A DNA stretch of 8,505 nucleotides from Gemmatimonadota bacterium (GTDB taxonomy: Bacteria; Latescibacterota; UBA2968; UBA8231): NCBI GenBank assembly GCA_026706505.1, contig JAPOYQ010000900.1, positions 1-8,505 of the forward strand, written 5' to 3'. Shown here piece by piece: positions 1 to 5,110 of this stretch (the stretch's first letter is position 1; each line of letters begins with the position of its first letter). The notes under the pieces are model-generated. The model ran no database searches, was not told where the DNA came from, and was given only the letters and a program-made list of their open reading frames with translations. The position numbers were made by a program, and so were the translations under genes.

Positions 1-347
1 TACTGCTGCATTTTTGGGCCACTTGGTCGCCCGAATCCATCGAGCAACTCGCCCACTATGACGAGTTATACAAAAAACACAAAGACCAGGGCCTAGTCGT
101 CATCGCCATTCACAACTCCCAAGGGGCCGACGATTTGGATACCTTCATCGCCGAACAAGGCTACACGTTGCCCATCGCAGTGGACGCCGGCGCGAGCGCG
201 CAACGCTACGGCATCTGGAGTTGGCCCCAGTCCGTCCTCATCGACCGCGACTGCCAGCTAGCTTGGCTCAGTCAGGAGGGAGAAACGCCGAGCCAGGCCC
301 GACTGAAGTACTTGATCGGCGACAGCGACGGGCTTCCCACCCATTAA
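1..347 (+). CDS. Thioredoxin-fold (redoxin/TlpA-like) protein, C-terminal part, lacking the CxxC cysteines
   Basis: The reading frame is open from the window edge (first full codon at 3) to a TAA at 345-347; the start lies upstream of the window. The visible 114 residues begin with LLHFWATWSPES, the usual beta-strand and active-site turn of TlpA/AhpC-like thioredoxin folds (compare FWATWCGPC). Both active-site cysteines are replaced by serine (codons 27-29 and 36-38). The rest fits the fold: a VVIAIHN strand, a helix, then YGIWSWPQSVLID with the proline expected at the cis-Pro loop. With no CxxC it should not catalyse disulfide exchange, so it may have a binding or structural role or be decaying. 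The only visible cysteine is in DRDCQL. It lies upstream of and on the same strand as the TPR-thioredoxin gene at 670 and may be the C-terminal domain of a larger protein, possibly another scaffold paralogue, but that cannot be seen here. Confidence 0.75.
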   Translation, partial: LLHFWATWSPESIEQLAHYDELYKKHKDQGLVVIAIHNSQGADDLDTFIAEQGYTLPIAVDAGASAQRYGIWSWPQSVLIDRDCQLAWLSQEGETPSQARLKYLIGDSDGLPTH

Positions 348-669
348 CTCCTTCGGTCGGAAGTCAGGAAGTGGGATATGCAGCTCTCCCCCTAAAGGAT
401 TTTTTATCGGCGGCCAACTTTTTGGCACGGAACGTGCATATATCTCCTCATCAGCACAACATAAATGCTCTGTCATGCTGGGAGTAGGCGTCTGCACCTT
501 GACTGGCTGGACTAGCCTGAGGCGTGGCTGCGTCTCTGAGGTTTGGTAGATTGACGATGGGATTGGGAACTGGGTTTGATCAAATACGTCTGATTCTGGA
601 ATGGTAGTGCTTTCTAGGCGATTGAAGGGGAGGGTCGGTAATTTCGCACACGTTACTGGGAGGGACCCC
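348..669 (+). other. Non-coding leader between the redoxin fragment and the TPR-thioredoxin gene
   Basis: There is no convincing gene in these 322 bases. Besides the sigma-54-like motif it holds a weak sigma-70-like pair, TTGACG (551-556) and TTTGAT (575-580) with 18 bases between, and a perfect 10-base palindrome TTTGATCAAA (575-584) overlapping the possible -10. The region ends with a strong Shine-Dalgarno sequence GGGAGGGA (658-665), four bases before the ATG at 670. It does not resemble the leader shared by the genes at 5111 and 8201, so the first scaffold copy appears to be under different control. Confidence 0.5.
423..438 (+). promoter_or_regulatory. Candidate sigma-54 (RpoN) promoter upstream of the TPR-thioredoxin gene
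   Basis: TGGCACG (423-429), four bases, then GTGCA (434-438) matches the sigma-54 -24/-12 consensus TGGCACG-N4-TTGCW except for one base in the -12 box. GG and GC have the invariant spacing. The predicted transcript start is near 449, leaving a leader of about 220 nt before the start at 670. Sigma-54 promoters need an enhancer-binding activator; I see no clear activator site here. A second, better match lies at 3884-3898 in the same window, which raises the likelihood that this one is real. Confidence 0.5.
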
Positions 670-2886
670 ATGTCGTATCGAGTTCCAATTCGTTTGATCG
701 TTGGCTCCTTAGCCGTTCTCGCCGTTTGTGCTAGCTACGGGACCGAGCAGCACTACTCGCCCCAAGAACTAGAAGCGGCAAAAGCGAAACTGCGCGAACA
801 CAATCGACTATGGACGTTCGAGGCGGGAGCCATACTCGCCCAGGAATGGTTGAACCGCGCGCCTGAAGACGCCGAGTTGCGAGCGCTCTACGCGCGTCAA
901 TTGCACGGGCAGATCTACGGACCTAAAGAGATCCAAGAGCAAGCCGACGCGATCTTGGAACGAGATCCAGATAATCCGTGGGGATTCTACGCGCAGGCGC
1001 TCGCGCTTCTGGCAGACTGGAACTATTCCGAGGCGGTCGAGCCCAGTCTGCGCGCTTGGAAGCTGCTGCCCCATCCGGAGTTCGCCGCGACGCATCTTCA
1101 GGCACTTAAGTCTAAAAGCGTGGAAGAGGGGCTGGCATTTCTGGACTTGCTAGATGCGGAAACACTCCAGCATCCCGAAGTCTTCCATGCCCGCGCGCAG
1201 TTTGAGGTACGTCGCGCGCGAGAAGATCCCGCCTATGTGGACACCAGCCTTGCTACCTTGGCCCTGCTGCGAGAACGTTGGCCCAACCACGTCAGCGGCT
1301 ACCGGCGCGCCGCGGAATATCTATACCTAAAGAAGCCGCAGGAGGCGCTCACTCTGATCGAAACGGCGGTGCGCCTCGCGCCGGGCTCCGCGGATGTGCG
1401 CTACTGGCACTGGTGGATCCTTAACAAGACGGATATACTCCCCGCCGAGGAGCGACGCCCTGCCATTGAGGCCGGCATCGCCGAGTACCGGCAGGCCGTG
1501 CCGGAGGCCTTACACGGCCTAACCATGCTCGCCACGGTCTATAGCGAATTCCTAGAGAACGAAGAGAAGGCGGCAGAGTTTGAAGCGAAGCTGGTGGCGC
1601 TAGCTCCCGAGAGCAGACAGGCGTCGTGGGCCTACCAGCAAGAATATGAACGAATAGAGTCCGAGTTAGAGTCCGAACGTGACCGCATCGAGCGCGAGCA
1701 TGGCGAGGACTCACAGAAATACCAAGACCAGCTTCGCCTCGTCCGCGATTCAGCCTATCGGTTCTTAGAGAAGCCCCTCTACAACGACAGCTTCGGCGGC
1801 CGCGAACGGGCGTACCGAAATCTCTTCGAGGCCCTCGAAGCCATGAAGCCGATTCCGGCCGAGGAACTCGCCAATGCAGTTCGCGAGATGGTCCAGTGCG
1901 AGCAGCTCAACCCGCACTTCAAATATTCCATTGCTCCTATCTCGATGGCCAACCATACGCCATACGCCGAGGAGGCGGCCGAAATCGCTCGGGGTGGCAT
2001 ACAAGCCATACTCGATAAGGCCGAGGAGGACGGGTGGGAGGAGAGTCGCCTAAACTACTACTTGACCGATGTCTACGACGCCATCGGGTGGGCTAGTTAC
2101 AAAGCGGGTCGTATCCAAGAAGGTCGCAACGAGCTTGAGCGGGCACTGGAGCTCTCGGGGACAAATACCAGTGCTCTCTACCACCTAGGCCAAGTGTTCG
2201 AGCACATGGCGACCGAAGCCGAGGCTCGGGATGCAGTCGAGGCAGCCCACAACTGGCTCGACAAGGCAGAGGAGTCCTACATTGCTGGCCTTGATGCCCT
2301 AAGCTGGGGCCAACATCCCTGCCAGGAGGCGCTAGAAGCACTGTACGAACGCCGGCACGGCTCGCGCGAAGGGCTCGACGAGTATCTCACCGCGTTTATC
2401 GAACGGGAACGGCTCCAAAGACGCCAGCGGATTCTGGAATCACGGCTCGATACGGTCCGTACCTACGAACCGTTCTCCCTCGCCAAGCTCGACGGAGAAC
2501 AGGTTGATTCCGCCGATCTCGATGGCAAGATCGCCGTTCTTCACTTTTGGGGGACCTGGTGTGGCCCCTGCATCGTAGAGCTACCTGAGTATCAGAAGTT
2601 CCACGCGCACTATCTCGACGATCCCGAAGTAGAAGTGATCTCCATCAGCAACGACAAGTCGCGCGATGTGGTTGACAGGTTCATGGCGAAGAACGAATAC
2701 GATTTCACTGTCTTGATGGACGACGGGTACATGCAAAAGGCCAGTATCTATGGCGTGCCTAGGACGTGGTTCGTCGATGGCGACGGCTATGTCCAGTTTG
2801 TCGAGGTAGGAGGGAGCTACCCCCATCTGGAGGAAGAGTTCGCATGGCGCGTCGAGGCGCTGCGTGGTACCGAGGAGAGTCCTTAG
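670..2886 (+). CDS. Exported TPR protein with C-terminal TlpA-like thioredoxin domain
   Basis: 738 residues. I choose ATG 670 over the in-frame ATG at 601 because a strong Shine-Dalgarno (658-665) precedes it and the product then opens with a signal peptide (SYR, then a hydrophobic stretch, with likely cleavage near ASYG). Residues about 25-575 are helical and TPR-rich; the clearest unit is near 473-515 (YKAGRIQEGRNELERAL, then ALYHLGQVFEHM). A very charged, coiled-coil-like helix lies near 324-364. Residues about 595-738 form a TlpA/ResA-type thioredoxin domain: LHFWGTWCGPC with C631 and C634, and a cis-Pro at 697 in YGVPRTWFVD. This family reduces or exchanges disulfides in exported proteins, fed by a DsbD/CcdA-like membrane donor (family knowledge; no donor is in the window). 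The TPR part is paralogous to that of the gene at 5111; the thioredoxin domain is not. Substrates are unknown. Confidence 0.9.
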   Translation: MSYRVPIRLIVGSLAVLAVCASYGTEQHYSPQELEAAKAKLREHNRLWTFEAGAILAQEWLNRAPEDAELRALYARQLHGQIYGPKEIQEQADAILERDPDNPWGFYAQALALLADWNYSEAVEPSLRAWKLLPHPEFAATHLQALKSKSVEEGLAFLDLLDAETLQHPEVFHARAQFEVRRAREDPAYVDTSLATLALLRERWPNHVSGYRRAAEYLYLKKPQEALTLIETAVRLAPGSADVRYWHWWILNKTDILPAEERRPAIEAGIAEYRQAVPEALHGLTMLATVYSEFLENEEKAAEFEAKLVALAPESRQASWAYQQEYERIESELESERDRIEREHGEDSQKYQDQLRLVRDSAYRFLEKPLYNDSFGGRERAYRNLFEALEAMKPIPAEELANAVREMVQCEQLNPHFKYSIAPISMANHTPYAEEAAEIARGGIQAILDKAEEDGWEESRLNYYLTDVYDAIGWASYKAGRIQEGRNELERALELSGTNTSALYHLGQVFEHMATEAEARDAVEAAHNWLDKAEESYIAGLDALSWGQHPCQEALEALYERRHGSREGLDEYLTAFIERERLQRRQRILESRLDTVRTYEPFSLAKLDGEQVDSADLDGKIAVLHFWGTWCGPCIVELPEYQKFHAHYLDDPEVEVISISNDKSRDVVDRFMAKNEYDFTVLMDDGYMQKASIYGVPRTWFVDGDGYVQFVEVGGSYPHLEEEFAWRVEALRGTEESP
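742..2388 (+). repeat. TPR scaffold module, copy 1
   Basis: The translated sequence from TEQHYSPQELEAAKAK to GSREGLDEYL aligns along its length with 5177-6784, and its beginning with 8267 onward. Similarity is obvious at both protein and nucleotide level. Outside these limits the sequences diverge at once: the signal peptide upstream and the effector domain downstream (ERERLQRRQ here, GEDAPSPVR in copy 2) are unrelated. At the 3' edge the shared bases are GACGAGTATCTC (2377-2388). Confidence 0.85.
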
Positions 2887-2931
2887 TGCCCTGAAGTGCT
2901 AGTTATTACGAGGGCGGCAGCAGGGGTCAGT

Positions 2932-3393
2932 TCAAGGACTCGCGGCCTCTAAACCGATGGCTTCGATCTCTTTGAAGGAGGCAAAGTCCCCTGCATTCTC
3001 GGTAATCAGACGATCGATTCCCTCCGCGAGCATGGTCGCCACGATGTTGCCGTCGTGGACGCGCTTGCCCGTCAGGCGATGCGTCTGTACGAGATCCCGC
3101 AGGCGGCGGGACACCCTCTCTGACTCCTCGCAGAACAGGAAGGGCGGACGGGTGAAGACATCGATGTTCTTCAACGCATCTTCCACAGCCAAACCGAGAC
3201 CGTTGACTTCGACAGGACGCGTGGCGACCACGAGGTATTCGCGGATTATCTGACCGCTGAGTGCCAGAATCGCTTTGCCTTCTCCTGCCGCTTGCAATAG
3301 TTCCCGAGCCTCGGCGTGATGCTTGCGAGAACGATCTGTGGCCGACAGAAACACGTTGGTGTCGGCGAACAGGATCTCACCTGCCGTCGTCAT
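2932..3393 (-). CDS. vapC: VapC/FitB-type PIN-domain ribonuclease toxin
   Basis: 153 residues, within the usual range for PIN toxins. The acidic metal-binding residues expected of the fold are in place: D11 in LFADTNVF, E52 in IIREYLV, D114 in VHDGNIVATML and D136 in ENAGDF. Such toxins are Mg/Mn-dependent endoribonucleases, commonly cleaving tRNA or rRNA, and are held inactive by the co-transcribed antitoxin. The start at 3393 overlaps the antitoxin 3' end by 17 bases, with only a weak Shine-Dalgarno, so translation is probably coupled to the antitoxin. The gene converges with the TPR-thioredoxin gene, leaving 45 bases between stop codons in which I see no strong terminator. It is predicted to be intact and active. 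Confidence 0.9.
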   Translation of the reverse strand: MTTAGEILFADTNVFLSATDRSRKHHAEARELLQAAGEGKAILALSGQIIREYLVVATRPVEVNGLGLAVEDALKNIDVFTRPPFLFCEESERVSRRLRDLVQTHRLTGKRVHDGNIVATMLAEGIDRLITENAGDFASFKEIEAIGLEAASP

Positions 3394-3607
3394 CGTAGAT
3401 CTCGTTTCGAGACCATGTCGATGTGGCTCGGCCGGTCTCCACTGTGACCCACGACATCGCCTCTGGCTGCTCAGGCGGTGCGGTGCGAGCGGCCCGCTCC
3501 AGTATTGTATGCAGCTCTCCCTGGAGCGAGCGACGGTGACTCTTGGCTAGCCGTTTCAGGGCCGCCAGAGTGTTGGGATCCACGTCTCTTATATGTAGTG
3601 ATTTCAT
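3377..3607 (-). CDS. vapB: VapB/FitA-type ribbon-helix-helix antitoxin
   Basis: 76 residues. The N-terminus (MKSLHIRDVDPNTLAALKRL, then a helix with RRSLQGELHTIL) is a ribbon-helix-helix DNA-binding domain of the FitA/Arc type. The C-terminus STWSRNEIYDDDGR matches the toxin-wrapping tail common in antitoxins of PIN toxins. It neutralises the PIN toxin encoded just downstream and, with it, should repress the shared promoter. The stop (TGA at 3377-3379) lies inside the toxin gene, the usual antitoxin-first overlap. There is no Shine-Dalgarno before the ATG, and the promoter spacing suggests the transcript begins at or within a base or two of the start codon. Confidence 0.9.
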   Translation of the reverse strand: MKSLHIRDVDPNTLAALKRLAKSHRRSLQGELHTILERAARTAPPEQPEAMSWVTVETGRATSTWSRNEIYDDDGR

Positions 3608-3610
3608 ACT

Positions 3611-3627
3611 GATATCAAAATGATACC
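3611..3627 (-). promoter_or_regulatory. Palindromic operator for VapBC autoregulation
   Basis: GGTATCATTTTGATATC (minus strand) is an inverted repeat of 7-base arms with one mismatch (GGTATCA / TGATATC) around three bases. It overlaps the -10 box and the spacer. FitA/VapB ribbon-helix-helix proteins bind such palindromes with their toxin to repress the operon, so location and symmetry fit. Binding itself is inferred. Confidence 0.55.
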
Positions 3628-3642
3628 ATCGCGCTTTGTCAA
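3614..3642 (-). promoter_or_regulatory. Sigma-70-type promoter of the vapBC operon
   Basis: Read on the minus strand, a perfect -35 TTGACA (3642-3637), a 17-base spacer and a -10 TTTGAT (3619-3614, four of six consensus bases). The transcription start expected six to eight bases further on falls at about 3606-3608, on the antitoxin ATG. Confidence 0.65.
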
Positions 3643-3699
3643 GGGTTCCGACCCCTCCCGGCGTGGAGACCGAGGTGCCGCAATGAGGCCGGGCCTTGG

Positions 3700-3736
3700 T
3701 GTCCGCTGGCGTACACCTGCTGTCCGCTCGCGTACA
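3700..3736. repeat. Two direct copies of a 16-base motif (TGTCCGCTSGCGTACA), 21-base period
   Basis: TGTCCGCTGGCGTACA (3700-3715) and TGTCCGCTCGCGTACA (3721-3736) differ at one base. Repeated TG-initial binding motifs of this spacing occur at the ends of some insertion sequences, such as the IS21 family, so this may be a solo transposon end. No transposase gene, matching opposite end or target duplication is visible. A regulator-binding site is the alternative. Confidence 0.45.
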
Positions 3737-3883
3737 TATAGAAAGATCATCAAAACGGCAGATACTGCCAGCGTTTGAGAGACAGATAAAAATTATCTTA
3801 CTTTTTATAACGTATTATTTAACAAGGATTTAAATAGAAAAAATAGAGTAATCGGCGCGATTGGCGACTGCTGAGCACTCCTT

Positions 3884-3898
3884 TGGCACGATAGTTGC
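3884..3898 (+). promoter_or_regulatory. Sigma-54 (RpoN) promoter
   Basis: TGGCACG (3884-3890), ATAG, then TTGC (3895-3898) is an exact match to the -24/-12 core with correct spacing, preceded by the favoured pyrimidine-T context. The predicted start is near 3910, leaving a leader of about 39 nt with a strong ribosome site before the ATG at 3949. The AT-rich DNA just upstream would suit bending between an activator site and the promoter. GGCA-N5-TGCC (3757-3769), about 140-150 bases upstream of the start, is a possible but weak activator site. Confidence 0.75.
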
Positions 3899-3948
3899 GG
3901 TAGTCCTTACTGAAGCAGCAACCCGCACTCTTCCACAAGGAGGGCATC

Positions 3949-4464
3949 ATGCAACGCTTAGCCATTCGCATCCTATCTATCGCGCTTCTCACCGTCTCCA
4001 GCGCCGCGGCCGTCGAGACCAAGTATCCCCACGGCGGCTTTGAGCCCCGCCTCGACAAGCTCCAAGGCTTGCTCGACTATGTCCAGACCGCGAAGAAGGT
4101 CAAGGTCAAGGCCGGTCCCAAGTTGTGGCAGACCATCACGGCCATCCCCGTCGCGACGGGCGTCCCCATCACCTCCGAGCAAGAAGCCGACCTACGCGAC
4201 TGGCTCTACGACTTTCTCGTGGCCTTTTCCGCCTCGGGCAACGACAGCCTCGCCGCCCAGTTTTACCTGCGCGAGGGCGTCAACAACCCTAGGGCCTTGC
4301 AGCACATGCAAGAGACCTTGGAGAGTTGGGACATCCCCCAAGGCGACACGCCCTTTGACCTCTTCCGGGCCATGCACCGAGCCATACTTGACCACCAAGG
4401 CTATGAATACTGCTTTGGCAACGCCTTCTTTCGCCACAGCACGCTCAAGGTGTTCGAGATGTAG
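3949..4464 (+). CDS. Small exported protein of unknown function, possibly truncated by an amber codon
   Basis: 171 residues. The start is well supported by AAGGAGGG (3937-3944) four bases upstream and a sigma-54 promoter beyond that. A clear signal peptide (MQRLAIRILSIALLTVSSAAA) ends in an AAA-type cleavage site before VETKYP. The mature part is soluble and mostly helical in character, with no membrane segment and a single cysteine (EYCFGNAFF). I recognise no family. The frame ends at TAG 4462-4464 but continues open and protein-like to 4746, so the ancestral product was probably about 265 residues. The 171-residue form may be a functional shorter version, a pseudogene product, or the result of a sequencing error. 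The sigma-54 promoter suggests expression under a specific condition. Confidence 0.6.
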   Translation: MQRLAIRILSIALLTVSSAAAVETKYPHGGFEPRLDKLQGLLDYVQTAKKVKVKAGPKLWQTITAIPVATGVPITSEQEADLRDWLYDFLVAFSASGNDSLAAQFYLREGVNNPRALQHMQETLESWDIPQGDTPFDLFRAMHRAILDHQGYEYCFGNAFFRHSTLKVFEM

Positions 4465-4746
4465 GGCCAGTACGAGCGCTATGAGTCGTACCCGAGGAAC
4501 GCTGTCAAGAGCAGATTCAAATTGCAAAAAGAGGTTGAAGCAGCGCTGCGAGCCGGTGAGAAGCGAGTTTTCACTGACATCGCGTTTGTCACTGAAGAGC
4601 CGGCGGAATTCGCCGGCTCGGAAGGGCCGACATGCACTCCTTTCTTCTGTCGGCTGGTATGGGATCCAGACCGGACGATGTGGCGCTTTGTCGAAGTCTT
4701 CTACACCTCCAAACGGCCGAATCCTTTCCTATTCTCGGCCATATAA
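4465..4746 (+). pseudogene. In-frame 3' continuation of the small exported protein after the TAG
   Basis: Directly after the amber codon the same frame runs 93 codons without a stop to TAA 4744-4746 (GQYERYESYPRN onward, ending NPFLFSAI). Its composition is protein-like: a charged amphipathic stretch (LQKEVEAALRAGEKRVFTD), then a hydrophobic/aromatic end (TMWRFVEVFYTSK). There is no ATG with a Shine-Dalgarno near its start; a TTG at 4522 has none either. It therefore looks like the C-terminal third of the gene at 3949, separated by a single nonsense change. A perfect 9-base inverted repeat lies within it (4597-4619). Confidence 0.55.
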
Positions 4747-4840
4747 CCGGCCCTTTTATTGCGCTTTCACGCCAACTTTCAAACAGACACACTATCGATT
4801 CGCGGGCCCTGATAACCAGCAACGAACGGCAAACGCAAAA

Positions 4841-4958
4841 GCGACGGACCGGCCGGATTGACCTAATCCCGTCCGTTGCAACCCGGGCCGGAGGAGTGGT
4901 GGCCTTCGGCCCGGTCGGGCAAAAGCGGCGGACGGATTGGCCCAATGCCGTCCGCCGC
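4841..4958. repeat. Cluster of three hairpins, two of them related copies (REP-like or structured RNA)
   Basis: Hairpin 1 (4841-4879) has arms GCGACGGAC / GTCCGTTGC plus an inner GGATT/AATCC. Hairpin 2 (4883-4914) is a perfect CCGGGCCG / CGGCCCGG. Hairpin 3 (4925-4958) pairs GCGGCGGACGG with CCGTCCGCCGC and continues with ATT/AAT after a one-base bulge. Hairpins 1 and 3 are preceded by AAAA and followed by AACCC, so they are copies 84 bases apart. Paired positions differ together: A4844-T4876 corresponds to G4928-C4955. No long T-run follows, so it is not a standard intrinsic terminator, although it may still end or protect the upstream transcript. Confidence 0.6.
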
Positions 4959-4989
4959 AACCCTTTTGCGAGTTTGAACAAAAAAATCC

Positions 4990-5110
4990 TGTTTCCTTAT
5001 GTTTGAACAGCCAGACCTCAAACCACCGGAACTCCCGTGTCTGTCCAGCCTACTCACGCATCGTCTCTAGGAAAAGCCGTCTCAAAACCCTTTCTAAAGG
5101 TATTTGCCCT
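4990..5110 (+). repeat. Duplicated gene leader, copy A
   Basis: Hand alignment with 8080-8200 gives the same length, no gaps and 18 mismatches in 121 bases (about 85% identity). Longest shared blocks are GTTTCCTTATGTTTGAACAG and CCGTGTCTGTCCAGCCTAC. The similarity continues through the ATG into the coding sequence, so it is part of one duplication. The leader probably carries the promoter or translation signals of these paralogues. Confidence 0.8.

Larger units (their letters stand above)
3608..3948. other. Intergenic region between vapB and the small exported protein gene
   Basis: There is no gene in these 341 bases. In order it holds the vapBC promoter and operator, the TGTCCGC direct repeats, a short inverted repeat GGCA-N5-TGCC (3757-3769), a strikingly AT-rich block from about 3775 to 3850 containing GATAA-AAA-TTATC (3785-3797), the sigma-54 promoter (3884-3898) and the Shine-Dalgarno (3937-3944) of the next gene. 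The base composition contrasts sharply with the flanking genes. Confidence 0.5.
4747..5110. other. Intergenic region upstream of the TPR-dehydrogenase gene
   Basis: I see no gene in these 364 bases. The first 90 bases show nothing clear. Then come the three-hairpin cluster (4841-4958) and, from about 4990, the 121-base leader that recurs before the gene at 8201. A weak sigma-70-like pair, TTGAAC (4974-4979) and TATGTT (4998-5003), is possible; only the second box is kept in the other leader copy. AAAGG (5096-5100) lies ten bases before the ATG. Confidence 0.4.

Noticed and set aside
601..669. Upstream ATG start for the TPR-thioredoxin protein
   Set aside because: It would place a charged 23-residue extension before a clear signal peptide; the ATG at 670 has a much better ribosome site.
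258..671. 137-codon open frame on the minus strand
   Set aside because: It runs antisense across the end of the redoxin gene and the leader, with no ribosome site and no recognisable domain.
670..760. Lipoprotein signal at the N-termini of the TPR proteins
   Set aside because: Cysteines occur near the end of the hydrophobic stretch in all three (LAVC, LSVC), but valine precedes the cysteine instead of the Gly/Ala/Ser of a lipobox. A standard cleaved signal peptide is more likely.
4462..4464. Pyrrolysine codon
   Set aside because: Pyrrolysine is known mainly from methylamine methyltransferases with pyl genes; this protein shows no such similarity. A nonsense mutation is simpler.
4040..4861. 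273-codon open frame on the plus strand overlapping the small exported protein gene
   Set aside because: It is very rich in Ser, Arg, Pro and Thr, as expected from reading a GC-rich gene in a shifted frame. It has no ribosome site, while the frame from 3949 has a signal peptide, strong Shine-Dalgarno and promoter.
4841..4958. CRISPR array or intrinsic terminator
   Set aside because: There are only two related units, with self-complementary stems and no uniform spacers, so not CRISPR. No long T-run follows the stems, so it is not a standard intrinsic terminator.
4589..4981. 130-codon minus-strand frame across the hairpin cluster
   Set aside because: Its repeated RRFC/RRTAL-like residues are produced by the repeated hairpins themselves; no ribosome site or domain.
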